Of a DNA stretch of 64,000 nucleotides, positions 1 to 11,054 are shown one piece after another. Location: assembly GCA_964036045.1 (NCBI GenBank), contig OZ038387.1:55584427-55648426 (forward strand), in the 5' to 3' direction. A program made the position numbers and the translations under genes. This DNA comes from Eutreptiella sp. 'Long Island Sound 2002' (Eukaryota > Euglenozoa > Euglenophyceae > Eutreptiales > Eutreptiaceae). Numbering within the stretch: the first letter of the stretch is position 1; each line of letters begins with the position of its first letter. Below the pieces are notes generated by a model. The model made no database searches, had not been told where the DNA came from, and saw only the letters and a list, made by a program, of their open reading frames with translations.

Positions 1-934
1 ACAAAAAATCCCTGGTGTACCAGGAGGGGGTGTGGGGTGCAGAATTCAGGACCATGGGATCCGTGGCTACCGGTGGTGGAAAACAGCCGACTTTTTCGCA
101 CAGCGCGCGGTGCGCCCCCTGTGTACTACACATGCCTCTTGAGGACTCTGGGTCTCGCTCTGGAGGTGAGCATGGCGCTGGGTCCGCCCCGGCTACGGCT
201 CTGGGCGTGGCTCTGGGTGCAGCCTCCTCGTTCTTGACCCAACCAAACCCAAGCAAAGCCCCGTGGGCTCATCGAACTGCTCGTCACACCCGCACCCCAA
301 GGGGGGGGGGGGGGGTCAAGCACCGCGCCCGAGGGGGCCGCGCCGCTCCCCGCGCCTCTTCGTGAGCGGGGGACTGGGCCGCCGTGCCATGCGGTGCGGT
401 GTGCGGTGCGAGGTCACGCAGGAGAGACGTGGGAGGGAAGACGGTGGTACGGGTGACGTAGCGGGTGCCACGTCAGGCTCAGGGGAGGGGGGGGGACCGA
501 CGCCCGCGCCGTGAAGCGGAGACTCAAAGCCAAAGGCAAAGCCACAGCCCAGACCGCACCGCACCCACAAAGTGTGGCTCTCACAGGCCAAAGGCGCGAG
601 AGGGCCTCAGCATGGGCCCTACGGGAGCTGCAGCTGCACCAACAGGCGGAGCGGCAGGGGGTCCCCAGGACGGCCTTGAACTCGGCCCGCCAGACGCTGG
701 GGCGCACCCGGCCGCCGCGCAGGTGCGTACCAAAGCGCGCGCGCACGCACACGCCCCTGCCCGTTTAGCTATGCCCGTGAGGAAGACATCCCGGCCTTTG
801 CCTTCGGGTAACAGCGCCTTCGGCACACCGCACCGCACCGCACCCCACCACGTGAGACTGCACCACACCACCCTGGGGGCAGGGCTGACTTCAGTCCCCC
901 GTCACCAGTGACCGAAGGAGGGGGGGTTGCAGAC
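1..934. other. No exon recognised; probable HOP2 intron sequence
   Basis: GC-rich sequence with a 15-base G-tract at 301-315. Short ORFs are open on both strands, but none resembles the missing C-terminal half of HOP2. The splice donor of the upstream exon points into this stretch, so I read it as intron or flanking DNA. Confidence 0.4.
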
Positions 935-1588
935 CTTGCCGCCCTCCTGCAGTCGCCCCAGGCGCTGCTCCATGTCCGCGATCTGCGTGCGCCGATCTTT
1001 GAGCTCGGCGTCCAGCTGCGCGTCCGTCAACTGGCGCTGCGCCGCCTGCACCTCCTGCGCAAGTGCGGCAGCCTCCTTCTCCAAAACCGCGGCCTCGTCG
1101 GTGCCGGACTTGATCGCGCCCTCCATCTCCGCGATTTGCGCGGCGTCCGGGACTTGAAACTGGTCCTGCCGGGCCATGTAGATCTTCTGCTTCTTGAGGT
1201 CTTTACAGGCGATCTTGCCCGCGTCGTGCAGCGCCGCCAGCGCCTTCTCCGCCGCGGCCTTTTTGATGGAGCCACCGGAACTGTCGACGATGTTTATGGA
1301 GCTGAACGGCCGGTTCTTCGCGTTGAGGAAGTCGAGAATCCACTTCTCCGGGTCACCGCACTTTTTGACCGGGGCCTTCGAGGGGGCCTTGCCGGTGGTT
1401 GCCGGGGCTTTCGGAGGCTTCGAGGCCGCTTTCGGCGGGGCCTTCGGGCTCTTTGCCGGCGTCTTCTTCGCCGGTTTCTCGTCATCATCGTCGTCTTCGT
1501 CTTCGTCTTCGTCGTCGTCGTCGTCGTCGTCGTCCACGTCGTCCTCATCGAAATCGGACTCGTCTCTGTCGGAAGCGTCGTCAGACAT
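935..1588 (-). CDS. HOP2: HOP2/TBPIP (PSMC3IP) homologue, first coding exon
   Basis: First coding exon (218 codons) of the meiotic recombination factor HOP2, which pairs with MND1 and stimulates DMC1/RAD51 strand exchange in the nucleus. The start ATG is at 1588-1586. Residues 1-38 are almost all Asp/Glu, and residues 39-78 are a Lys/Pro/Ala-rich linker; this extension is absent from the human and Arabidopsis proteins. Residues 80-146 match the winged-helix TBPIP domain, with ILDFLNAKNRPFSS and the hallmark KQKIYMARQDQF. Residues 150-216 form a coiled coil ending in DMEQRLGRLQEG, the point corresponding to the end of the first coiled coil in plant HOP2. A donor follows (exon ...AAG, then GTCTGC at 934). 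The second half of HOP2, with its Trp/Arg/Lys-rich segment, was not found in the remaining 900 bases and is probably off the left edge. The open plus-strand frame across this region is only a shadow. Confidence 0.88.
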
Positions 1589-2194
1589 GAGCAACAGCAG
1601 ACTGCAAGACAGATGGCATGCTGTGGGGCTGGGAATATAGGACGTGATGTGGAGCCGGAGCATGGGCCAAGAGTATTGGATGCAGGCAGGTGGGGGGGGG
1701 GGGGGGGGTCGCAAGGCATGAGCATTGAACACGAGGCATTCTTGAGAATGCTTGTTTCCCCAGAACACTACACAGAGGGGCATCAAACTGTGTGTGGTGG
1801 CAGCACAACACCCCCGCAGTGGAGGCCCAAGACCTTGGCAGAGGAGGTCAACATGGTGCCAGCGTGCACAGCGCTGACCATTAGGGGCCAAACACGACTG
1901 AACCACCCCAAGAAGCATCCCTCCCCAAAAAACACCCTTGGAACAGACGAACATGGAGAGCCCAGAGGAAACTGGGCAGGGGGAAAGGGAAACACGAAGG
2001 GACGTAACAGAGGAGGGCAGACTGCGCTCGCCGAAAATGGTGCAGAGCGCAGAAGGGGGCAAGGAAAGGACAACAGGAAAGAATCGTTGTGGTTGTTAGA
2101 AGCCCCATGTCAAGAAAATTATCCTGCAGATGCGGACAAGTCAGTGCTGGAGTCAGCAAACCCAGCATGGGCTCAGAGTGTGCATCTGGATGCA
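1589..2194. other. Upstream flank of HOP2; no gene seen
   Basis: Holds a 17-base G-tract (1692-1708) and a stretch near 1812-1855 that reappears in altered form near 2713-2755 (GCAGTGGAGGC...CCTTGGCAG...GGAGGT). No TATA box or other promoter element can be identified with confidence. Confidence 0.35.
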
Positions 2195-2375
2195 CCTGGT
2201 CAATGGCACGGGCAACAGCCCGTCTCTGGGACAGCCGACCCTGGAGTAGTCAAACAGGACAAGTCATCCAGGGGCTCTGTTGACACAACCAAAACACGTT
2301 CGGACCCACAGAGGGTCGGAATGTGCAGTGGCTAGAGGCCAATAGGCGCCGCCAAAGGCAAACAAACCAAAACCA
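2195..2375 (+). repeat. Dispersed repeat, inverted copy at 47303-47485
   Basis: About 180 bases matching the reverse complement of 47303-47485. The match covers the blocks GGGACAGCCGACCCT, CAGGACAAGTCATCCAGGGG, GACCCACAGAGGGTC and GGCGCCGCCAAAGGCAAACA. A C-tract follows at about 2386 in this copy, and a G-tract lies at the equivalent side of the other copy (about 47281). It has no recognisable coding content. Confidence 0.8.
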
Positions 2376-3458
2376 TGGCCTCCCCCCCCCCCCCCCGTCT
2401 CCCCTGTGTGTGCCCCCGGCGCGCACCATGCAGCGCTTCCCTCCTGTTTGAACGGTTGAGTGGTGTCCATCGGTCAGTAGGTCAAGAGATCATGGGTTTG
2501 CCCATTGGCTGCTCTTGTGGGATTTTGGTGTTTGGGATTATTAGGCGCGGCGAAACACTCGCTGCAAAGCGCTCTCCGTATGCGTGTGCATTTGTGAGGT
2601 GAATGATTGACCCTGGTTTTGTGAGTTTTTCGTTCTTAAGAGGCTTTTTTTCACGAAGCATGAAAAACAGCACACATTGTTTCATCATGTGTGTACCATG
2701 CGACCGCAGTCCTCTGCAGTGGAGGCACAACACCTTGGCAGTGGAGGTGACCTCGTAGGAGATTGTAAGATCACATGCGGTGTGTTGTGCACACGCCGAG
2801 CGCAAACAATGCGCAGCAGAGCACATGATGCTAATGGGCTTTTGAAGGGCGCTTCTGGCGCGTGCCAGAGGCCTACCCATCATTACCAACGGTCCTACTC
2901 ATCAACATTCATAACCACGAGGGTCGTAAAAAGCATCTTGGGTCATTTTCGGTGCCAACGGCGTCGTTTTTCCCCCAAAAGAGGGTCACCATGGGTGCTC
3001 AGCAGGCCAACAGGTTGCCAACAGTTGACTGTAGGAGCACGCACCAACACCTTGTATGCCCTGGGCCGCTATTGGGTGCAGCACTTGCCCCAGCGTGCGC
3101 TGGAGGCCCTCACCTGCAAGCGTGAGGCGGCGAAAGCTCTGCTCTGTGCATCGATTTGGACCCAGATCCCATTCCACTATTCTCTTCTGGGGGTTGGACG
3201 TTTGACTGATGGCGGTGGTGTGAACCTACGACACTTGGCGTGGAATCGATGGCAAATGGTACCCAGCTGGGTATTTGGTAAAACTTAGTACCGGATGAGG
3301 TAACACTTCGTAAAATTTGGTAAAACTTAGTAGAAACGAGCTAAAACCTAGTAAGAATTTCTAAAAAAAATTTTTACTAAGTTTTACCTCGGTCTACTAA
3401 GTCCCCCCCCCCCCCCCGGCTGCCATTTCAAACAAGGTAGTCAACACTTCGATGGTAG
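2376..3458. other. Gene-poor stretch with AT-rich ACTTAGTA motif block
   Basis: A 203-codon open frame at 2677-3288 on the plus strand has no recognisable domain, and I do not call it a gene. From about 3285 to 3400 the sequence turns AT-rich and carries several copies of ACTTAGTA or its complement TACTAAGT, ending in a C-tract at about 3404. The same motif builds the larger palindromic block at 5395-5595. Confidence 0.4.
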
Positions 3459-3537
3459 GTGGTACTTTTGTTTAAGGGCATAAGGCCCCCGAGTCGATTC
3501 TGGGCCACTTGTGTTAGTGGCGCCCCACCCAGGCCAA
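3459..3537 (+). repeat. Structured ~78-bp repeat, copy A
   Basis: First of three copies (others at 17421-17490 and 26075-26153). The order is GGTGG, then TTTGTTTAA, then a small hairpin GGGC-(N5)-GCCC, then CCGAG, then a hairpin GCCACT-(N6)-AGTGGC, then GCCCCACC, which closes a stem with the starting GGTGG. The stems are kept in all three copies although the bases differ. Confidence 0.75.
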
Positions 3538-3823
3538 ACCATCATGCACACCAATTAGTTGGCACTCGGCCAACATAACAAAATATAATTGGGGTTGGGC
3601 AGTAGAAACAAAATCAGGCTGAAGAAAAGAGTCCCGACAAGGCCATGGCCAACATCTGTGGGAACTACTTACAAGTAGTTACAAAAGACACGCTTGAAAA
3701 TCAAGTCGGCCTTGGTATCTGCATGGCGCGGTTTGCCTGGCACTGTGGGATTATTGGTGCACATCCCAAACAGAGCCGTTTTCAACTCCCCTTGCATCTC
3801 GGTGCAAAATCCTTGGTCATTTC

Positions 3824-5005
3824 TCAGTTGACCATCGGCATTTTGGGGATATTGAGGAGGCAGTGCATACCACTTGCGACGGATCCACACACCACAACAG
3901 CAGAAGCAGCAACAACAGTAGGCACACCAAGGCGGGTGTCAACAGCAGCAGCAGCAACAACAGCAGAAGCCACAGCAACAACAGCAAGGTTGGCCGTCCA
4001 AAATTGGCGCAACCCAACACAAATCTCCGATTGACACAAGATGGACACATGCAAGGCACAATGAAGAACCTTACATTCGTGGCACACCATGTGAGGTGTG
4101 CCATCACAAGAAAAGCATGTGTCAACGGGGTCCACAAATTTGGGTTCGGGGTACATCCGAGCCACCTCCCAATGTCCCGCTGGGGTCCTTGGGGTGGAGG
4201 CCGACTTTGAACGACTGAAGTACAAAGTGGCCTCAGCCATTTCACGCAACAACCACAATCGATCTTGTGGCACTTGCAATATGCCCTTGACAACGCGCCG
4301 AGACAAGGCACAATGCAACGTGAAGAGACATGCCGGATGGCAAATGACACCATCAATCTACTGGATGAAGGTGGAATGCAATTGCAAATGCAAGGTCACC
4401 GAAAGCATCCAAAATCTTTGACCACCTCTTCCGCTGCTGTGGTTCAACACCTTCTGGCTCGGCAATCAAATCCACAACAGCCAACTCCTCCTGGTTTGCC
4501 CCAACAACGTGTGGCCGGTCACACATTGGGTCAAACTTAAGGCAGAGGTATTCGCGAGTTGGGGCAATCAACAACAAGCGGAGCACCCAATGGGGATTGC
4601 TCAAAATTATATACCTGCGCCACAACCAGGGGTGGGGCGAAAGACATATCTATGGACGACGCTTGCAAAGTGCGCCCTGCCCACGGTTTAACCAGCTATT
4701 TGCGGCGTTGCGCACCGGCACATGAGGCATTCCACAAAGAGTCGCGGACAACCCACGCCACGCCCATTGTGTCCCAATCCGCACTGAGAGCGGTTTGGGC
4801 ACCCCGCCACAATCTGAGCACAATCTATGACATAGCTCTCGGTGGTGAGGTCCCTGAAATGGCGTGCCTCGAACTCAAATTGTTGCAGCGACAAACCTGG
4901 AACTGTGACATGTAGTGGCTGCCTCCAATCGTTGCCAAGCAGTGCCTCTACCTCTGACATAGATGGGCGAAACGAGCCTTGGCTATCACTCGGTGCTTTG
5001 CACAC
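3824..5005 (-). pseudogene. Frameshifted protein gene with B-box-like zinc finger
   Basis: Not a recognised family. Coding-like sequence runs on the minus strand from about 5005 to 3824, but it jumps between all three frames, so it is either a decayed gene or one carrying sequence errors. The clearest blocks are 4688-5005 (SMSEVEALLGNDWRQPLHV...), 4353-4600 (REYLCLKFDPMCDRPHVV...) and 3824-4318. The last block holds a C-x2-C-x7-C-x2-C-x4-C-x2-H-x4-C motif (DTCFSCDGTPHMVCHECKV...), the spacing of a B-box-type zinc finger. It is followed by an Ala/Val-rich tail encoded by CAG/CAA-type triplet repeats at 3895-3990. A similar zinc motif lies on the plus strand at 30106-30200, so both may belong to one dispersed element family. 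The function is unknown. Confidence 0.45.
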
Positions 5006-5099
5006 ATCAGCCAGGATTTGTTTGCACTAGGGCACCCAGTAAGAGATGTTGGGTGATCACCACATGGTGCAGCAACAACGATTCCGGACGGAATGGAAC

Positions 5100-5290
5100 T
5101 GGGTGGGACAAGTGGGCAAGGTGGCTACATAACCCCTACCGCCTGGGGGGTCCCCACCGCTTCAGAGTGGGGGGCAGAATCAGAAGTGGCCCAAAAGTGG
5201 GCAAGGTGGCTACATAACCCTTGCCAGGGGTCCCCACCGCTTCAAAGTGGGGGGCAGAATCACAAGTGGCAGCAGTCACAAGTGGAAAAA
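5100..5290 (+). repeat. Tandem duplication of ~85-95 bp
   Basis: Two neighbouring units begin GTGGGCAAGGTGGCTACATA at about 5111 and 5197. Each continues through GGGGTCCCCACCGCTTC and GTGGGGGGCAGAATCA. A single related fragment with GGCTACATAACCC and GGGGTCCCCA occurs at 10234-10266, so this is also a dispersed family. Confidence 0.7.
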
Positions 5291-5303
5291 AAATTTGGGG
5301 GGG

Positions 5304-5321
5304 CCACGCAACAAAGCGTGG
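5304..5321. repeat. 18-bp hairpin motif shared with 30 kb tandem repeat
   Basis: CCACGCAACAAAGCGTGG has 7-bp arms around a 4-base loop. Its reverse complement, with flanking bases, recurs at 29955-29972 and 30003-30020. Confidence 0.8.
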
Positions 5322-5394
5322 ATTTCAGAGTGGGGGGGACAACATCAGAAATAGCCCACAAGTGGGCCCAGTGGCAGTCACAAGTGGGAAAACT

Positions 5395-5595
5395 TATTTT
5401 TTGGGTAAGTAATTTACTTAGTAAAAATTTTTTTCTACTAAGTAAATTACTTAGTAAAAATTTTTTTTACTAAGTAATTTACTTAGTAGAAAACCCAGCC
5501 CCAGAGGAAAAACTTAGTAAATAAATATTTTTTACTAAGTTTTGAAACTTAGTAAAAATTTTTTTTTTCAAAAAAATGTTTTACTAAGTTTACCA
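5395..5595. repeat. AT-rich palindromic block (ACTTAGTA family)
   Basis: Alternating copies of AAGTAATTTACTTAGTA and its complement, separated by A/T runs, give many overlapping inverted repeats. No coding sequence. It is related to the motif block at 3285-3400, and resembles a MITE core or a slippage-grown palindrome. Confidence 0.65.
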
Positions 5596-5810
5596 CGGAC
5601 CCTACCCAGCTGCCCCCTCTTGAGGCTTGTGTGACGTAGTCCTGCAGTTTTTCATGATTGTTTGAATTAGACTGCTCTGATCCCGACGTCCCACTTCGAA
5701 CCATAAATTCCACTGGCAACTTTCCAGCTTTGGATTGCAGCAATTTTTTTGTGGACCCCCCCCCCACCGCCGCCCTTTACCCCCAGGACGGAGCAAAAAA
5801 ACCTTAGTTG

Positions 5811-5945
5811 CTGGAGGCTTCTGGGTAGTTGTTCTTATTTCCTGGAGGCTTCTAGATGGTTGCTGTTATTTTCTGGAGGCAACCTTGTGGTTGCTGTCAT
5901 CTCCTGGAGCCTTCTGGACGGTTGCTGTCATTTCTTGGAGCCAAC
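5811..5945 (+). repeat. Minisatellite of ~32-bp units, about four copies
   Basis: Degenerate units built on GGTTGCTGTCATTTCCTGGA followed by GGCTTCTGGA. A diverged stretch with the same words occurs at about 59845-59905 (GGTTGCTATTATTTCCTAGT and a second unit), so the unit is dispersed as well as tandem. Confidence 0.7.
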
Positions 5946-7059
5946 ACAACCTTACTACTGTTTTCAGCTCCCTTCATCTCTCAAACAGACAGCAAGCAGT
6001 ATGGTCGGGGGACAAAACTTTACAAAGTTTTTCATTCACATTCGCTTCTCCATGAAATTTTCAGCAATTTGTGTATATGGCACCGTGGGCGAAACAAACA
6101 AATCTGGTGCCTTTCGTGCCCAAATTCCCAGTCAAAATTGGAATGGGCCCAGGTAGGTTGAACAGTTTGGAGCGTCTGGAGAGTGGGGTGGGGTGCCCCC
6201 TAGGGAACAACGAGGTGGGATTCAGATAGATGCTATGGTTCTGTTTAAACACCTCTTCGCTACTCTTGAAGTCGGACAGTGCTGCCCTCATCCAGTGCCC
6301 TCTGCTCAATCAGCACAACCACTACCGTGCACAGGACAAGGGGCTGAGTGACCAGTGTGAGTGCCTCAGGACAGTTTACAGTTGTGCGGCCATAGACAGA
6401 CAGACATAGTTTAGCAAGAGGTTATGCAGAGGATACATGTCGTAATTCTTAGCCCCCGCCTGAGTCTCCGTTTTCATCCCTCTATGGTGCAATATGATGC
6501 TTCTGTTCCTGCAACAACTCAAGTTGCACAACACACGCAAATTTAAATCGACCTGAATCCTGCTCATGAAACTAAAGCACCCAAGACGTCTTGTCCCATG
6601 TGTCAGCTACATATTCTGATGCAGTGGGCAACTGGTCTGAGGCATGCCTTTGCAGCTGGTTCACAAGCGCGGCCTGCAACATTGTTTAAACGCAGGTTAC
6701 GCAGGTCGCAAAGCCCAGATTGCATTGCATGCAGCCGGTGGTGTGCATTCTCAGCCTCGAGCGATCTAAACCCAGCCCCAGCCATGCACATCACTGTACT
6801 CCTGTAGCCTGCAGGGTTGCAACGCTGCTGTTCTCTGATGGTTGGACTTCAGTTGGTTTGACTTCGTTGGGGAATGCTGTTGCCGTCTGCTGCAAAATCG
6901 AAATGCCCACCGCAGTCCAGGGCTTCGATAATCATGGTTCACTTTCACGCTTTAGATGCAAACACCCTAAAACTTGCATCACATGTACAAGTCGCCTGAA
7001 GATCTGCATGCAGTGGGTAAGCATTACGTTCCATGGCTCTCTACTCAGTCAGACAGCAG
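5946..7059. other. Intergenic; no gene seen
   Basis: No ORF above about 120 codons and no recognisable domain on either strand. This is the 3' side of the glutaredoxin-like gene. No clear polyadenylation signal was identified. Confidence 0.4.
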
Positions 7060-8265
7060 TCACTGAAGTTGGCGGATGAGCCAATCAAGCGTGGACTCGC
7101 CCTGCTTCCAGCCACTGGTCTTCTTCTTTGTCTTGGGGGAATAAAAGAATGGCACCCCTGTACCACCGAGGGCTTGCAGCTCCTGCGAGGCCTGGGCCGA
7201 CGTCTCCACATTCCGCAGGGCCGGGTCAGCCCAGCCCCCTTGCATAAGGCCACGCTTCTGCAGCCCTTCCAAGGCCTGCACACAGTATGGGCATGACGGC
7301 CTGCCATAGAATGCAATCTCCAGCTCATTGTACAGGTCCGCGTCTGGAAACTTAGGCCGCTGATCCAAAATGTGCTGGGCCTCCACTGCCTTGTCTATGA
7401 ACTCTTGCTTTTCAACGAACCCTTTGCTGGACAGCCCTGCCTCGAATATTTTTGTGCGCAGTTGTCGGATGGTCAGGCCCTTCAGCTCCTCACGGACGGC
7501 AGCGTCAGAGCGCGCAGTTGTCCGTTCGGATGTTGCAGCTGCTGGTCCTTGTGCAGTGCCTGGCTGGGGCTGTGCAGGCACCAGCAACAACTTGTCCACA
7601 ATGTCTTCCTTCGAGAAGCAGTCCTGGGTGGGCACTCCATGTTGCTCTGCCAGCTTTTTCAGTTCAGAGACCCTCATTCCTTGCAATTCATCGGCCTCAT
7701 ATTCAGTCTCATACCCTATTGAGGATGCAATGGCCCAGAGCTGCTGTGCTCTGCCACAAGAGGCTCGTGGTTGCGGACGCCAGATCAGGAACTTCCAACC
7801 CAACATGACGAGTGACAGTGACAGCCCCAACAGCCAGGGCATAAGAACGCTACCAGACATGGCTTGAGGAAGCATACGCCCCAATCTTTGCGCAGGAGTA
7901 CGTGCTGGGGTGGCTTCTACATCCTCCAGCACCAATGCACTTGACTTTGGTGCACGGTGGTGCCCAAATACTTTTGAATTCAGCCCGTATGGAAGTCTCT
8001 CAGGAGCATACAAGTCGTGGCGCTGCATGGAGTGTACAGGAGTGGAAAGCCCCTGCTGTGTCACAAGGAAAGGGTGAGCAGTGTGATCCGCCAGTCGCGC
8101 AGGCTGCTGTGCAGACATGAACAATGCAGTTGCCACAATCCCGAAAACCAGGCCCAAAATGCATACAAGGGGCCATTTGTGTTGTTGGCAAGGTCGAACT
8201 GGCGGAACATTCAACAGCATTGGATCATAGACAGATTCACGTCCTGTCCAGCTGGTGGCAGCCAT
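7060..8265 (-). CDS. Membrane-anchored glutaredoxin-like protein with two SAP-like motifs
   Basis: A complete single-exon ORF of 401 residues, ATG at 8265-8263, stop TGA at 7062-7060. A hydrophobic segment at residues 31-50 (WPLVCILGLVFGIVATALFM) suggests a signal anchor, and a second lies at about 141-162. Residues 193-230 (ELQGMRVSELKKLAEQHGVP...) and 259-295 (ELKGLTIRQLRTKIFEAGLS...) are two helix-loop-helix motifs of the SAP/MANF-C type. Residues 315-401 are a thioredoxin-fold glutaredoxin domain with redox site CPYC at 325-328, preceded by IAFYGRPS, and the cis-proline motif TGVPFF. The likely role is thiol-disulfide exchange on membrane-linked or lumenal partners. The domain combination is unusual: glutaredoxins are normally about 100 residues and soluble. 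No intron is needed. The SAP-like motifs could bind nucleic acid or act as protein-fold sensors; the sequence does not decide. Confidence 0.85.
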   Translation of the reverse strand: MAATSWTGRESVYDPMLLNVPPVRPCQQHKWPLVCILGLVFGIVATALFMSAQQPARLADHTAHPFLVTQQGLSTPVHSMQRHDLYAPERLPYGLNSKVFGHHRAPKSSALVLEDVEATPARTPAQRLGRMLPQAMSGSVLMPWLLGLSLSLVMLGWKFLIWRPQPRASCGRAQQLWAIASSIGYETEYEADELQGMRVSELKKLAEQHGVPTQDCFSKEDIVDKLLLVPAQPQPGTAQGPAAATSERTTARSDAAVREELKGLTIRQLRTKIFEAGLSSKGFVEKQEFIDKAVEAQHILDQRPKFPDADLYNELEIAFYGRPSCPYCVQALEGLQKRGLMQGGWADPALRNVETSAQASQELQALGGTGVPFFYSPKTKKKTSGWKQGESTLDWLIRQLQ

Positions 8266-9110
8266 TGTACCAGCAGATTAGTATCAAGTGGTGCGCAAAT
8301 GGAACAGAACCTGTCAAAAAAATAGGACAAGACAGGATCAGCACAAACACCTGCCATGCTGATAGTCACGACAACATCCATGTTCATCATCATCAAAAAC
8401 GTTCACCACCATGTCCACAAGACACAAAAGGTAAAATCTGCTTTTTGGCACTGGAATGGGACGCACCTTCTTGGGGTACACTGTGTGCAGAGAAAGTGCT
8501 GTAAAGGTGGATCACTTTTCGATCCAACACATGCACAACGCTGTTTTGGGGCGTGCAACCATCCTGAAACATGTCTCAAATTGTGTGGCACCAGCACCGT
8601 AAACTTTGGGATGTGTACCCTATTTGACCAAAACCACATAACTTGGTTCAGGGAAAAAATTGTTGTTCAAAACATTAAAACCATTTTTGTGACGAAGCTG
8701 CAATGTTCTGCAACAGTGCGGGCAAATCTCTGTGTGGATACTCGTAGGATACAACACAGCGCCTCTCTCTGTCAAGGACAGAGGTCACTGACGACACAGA
8801 AGCTGCTGCTCAAATCCGCCAAGAGGGCATACCTGTGTCTGCACCGCCCTCACACCAACTTCCTTGGGGTGTTCCTTGTGGGATATTCCACTGGCGAGTC
8901 TGGTACACCATGCACTACTCCTGTCACCCAATGTTGTTGACACCTACGTTCTGCCTTGAGGGTCATGCCTGTTTGTTCCCCTGTTCCCCCTGTTTCCCCT
9001 GTTCCCCCTGCATTGGAACCTCTGGTGTTACTGCACCCTTTGCACTATCAATGCATGTCTTAGGGAGAGTACCCGCGTAGCGTGCGTGCCGCATGCCAGT
9101 TTTACGACGG
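8266..9110. other. Upstream flank of glutaredoxin-like gene; no gene seen
   Basis: A 194-codon plus-strand ORF at 8356-8940 has no recognisable domain and lies in simple CA-rich sequence, so it is not called. A short pyrimidine tandem (TGTTCCCCCTGTTCCCC type) sits at about 8970-9010. Confidence 0.35.
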
Positions 9111-9210
9111 GTTTACCCAGAATGGGTTGGCTTTTACCCCCTCCCACAAAGCCCCTGAGGAGAGCAAACCCTTGGGTACAAGACCTGTGTAAACATCCCT
9201 CCTCCCCACA
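9111..9210 (+). repeat. Dispersed repeat, direct copy at 33770-33850
   Basis: Shares GAATGGGTTGGCTTTTACCC, then AGGAGAG.AAACCCTTGGGT, then CAAGACcTGTGTAAACATCC with 33779-33845. The minus-strand reading keeps similar peptides in both copies (RDVYT...PKG...EGVKANPF), so it may be the end of a decayed coding element. Confidence 0.75.
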
Positions 9211-11039
9211 ACACAAGCAAAAGAGCAACTCAATACATTAATCTGCCACGTGTCAGCAATCCACCCCCACATGTGTGGGTGCCAAAAGGAAAAAAACAAT
9301 GATATAGCAAGCAACCTACTCTGCTTGTGCCAGCAATTCATCCCCACATGTGTGGTACCAAAACAATCATTGCAATAATGGAGATGACAAAAATTTTTGT
9401 GTTCCAGCGCTAGGCATGTACAGCAGCCCCTCAGAGGGTCCACAAACACGAGTGCACATGGACATTGGGTCCAGAACCATGTATAGCCTCCATCTTGGGA
9501 CCTGTAGTTTCACACGGGCGGGGTGTGTCCCGAAGAAGGACACCATCTAAACTATCACATCTATGTAGCCACAGCTACCACAATCCCGGTTGAAGAACCT
9601 GGATCAACACAATTTCATGCCCGTTGCCTACTTGAAGCTGTTGTGTGTCATTGTTGTTGTCACCACGGCACCACATAGAAAAACGCGGGGTTTTCCACGA
9701 GGAGCTAAAATCAGAGTCGTACATGTCATGTGTGCCTCCAATACTGTGCTGTCTACAACTCCGCTGTGTGTTGGGGGCGGGTACAGATGTGTGATCTCGA
9801 TCATGCAGGACACATTTCTAGCATGTTGGGAGCGCACAGTGAAGAGAGATACGCATGTTGCGTATGTGTTGGTGGCACAACCATCGGGCTGCGGGGTATG
9901 TCCGCCGTCACAAGCCCCATCGCCATCATGGATTGTCGGTGAGCTGTATGGCATCCTGAGGTATCCCTCCGGATCGTCGGACAGGGCTATGTCCTATCAG
10001 CTGGATGTAGCATGGTGACTCCGGCATGGCCACGCAGCGCTATACCCTCCTCGGTGATGGGCTGCGGGGCGGTTTCCCTTGACGCACCGCCTCTAGGAGG
10101 CTCCGTGTTGCTGACGAACACTCACGGAGGAGCTTGTCACTATTTGACTGGATGCGACAGTGAGAGACGATGACAAATATTGCACTTAGACACATGCCTC
10201 CAAGCAATGTCTCCAAAACAAGGAGGTTTCCAAAATGGCTACATAACCCGTAGACGAGGGGTCCCCAAAGCAGTATCTACGGGTGCTTGGTTGGGCCAAA
10301 CTGCCTATTCTCTGCGCACAACTATGCATCAGATAGTCCCCTTTGGGCCCATTTCGTGATATGTGTAATTGATGTCATAAGCCCACTTAGTGTATGCCTT
10401 TTCCATCTAATGGAGCCACTTGCCTCCCCATCTATTTTTTGTTGTGTTCCGGAGCTAGGCGTGTGTAGCAGCCCCCAAGAAGAGTCACTCGCACAGAGCA
10501 CGCTTGGACAATGTGTCCAAAACAATGTAAAGTATCCATCTTGTGACCTGCAGTTTCACGCGGGTGAGGTGTGTCAACTTGCCTACCCGTCTATATCTCA
10601 TCTATTTGTAGTGTGTGGCTTGGAATATTTCTTGGTATTCCTGTATATGTATATTACGAACTGTGTTGAGCAGCCGTGCTACCTTATGCTGCATCCTCAA
10701 GGCCGACTGAGATACTAGATCAACTGGTCTCGCCGTTCGTGGTCATGTGCTGAGTCAAAAAAATGAAGTGCCCTGACCTTAGTGCTATGTGTAAGAGGTT
10801 GATACATGAGTTGCTCGTGCTGACATGTGCATCTTGACGTTTGAGTTCCTTGGATTTGACTTTCTTTAATGGAAAGAAGCCAATCGACAACATCTGGTAT
10901 GGTGATGGAAGTAAAATAAGTAGGGAGGTGGATAGACGAACCATGTGGAGTGCACAGTAACCATCATATGTGGTCCCTTGTAGATCATCACCAAGGTAAC
11001 TAGCGCTCACGCATCACACAACACAGACTAGAGCTGCAA
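9211..11039. other. Gene-poor stretch
   Basis: Both strands hold short ORFs (for example 9590-10018 plus and 9628-9954 minus) with no domain I recognise. A fragment of the 5.1 kb repeat family lies at 10234-10266. Confidence 0.35.
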
Positions 11040-11054
11040 ACCGTCAAGATTGCA

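Noticed and set aside
581-871. Second HOP2 exon (segment with LLPEGKGRDVFLTG)
   Set aside because: Only weak resemblance to the family, no convincing acceptor and no Trp/Arg/Lys core.
908-2335. 475-codon plus-strand ORF, the longest in the window
   Set aside because: It is the reverse-strand shadow of the HOP2 exon; its Val/Phe runs mirror the Asp/Glu codons and it continues into repeats.
2677-3288. 203-codon plus-strand ORF as a gene
   Set aside because: No recognisable domain; part of it is a dispersed repeat related to 1812-1855.
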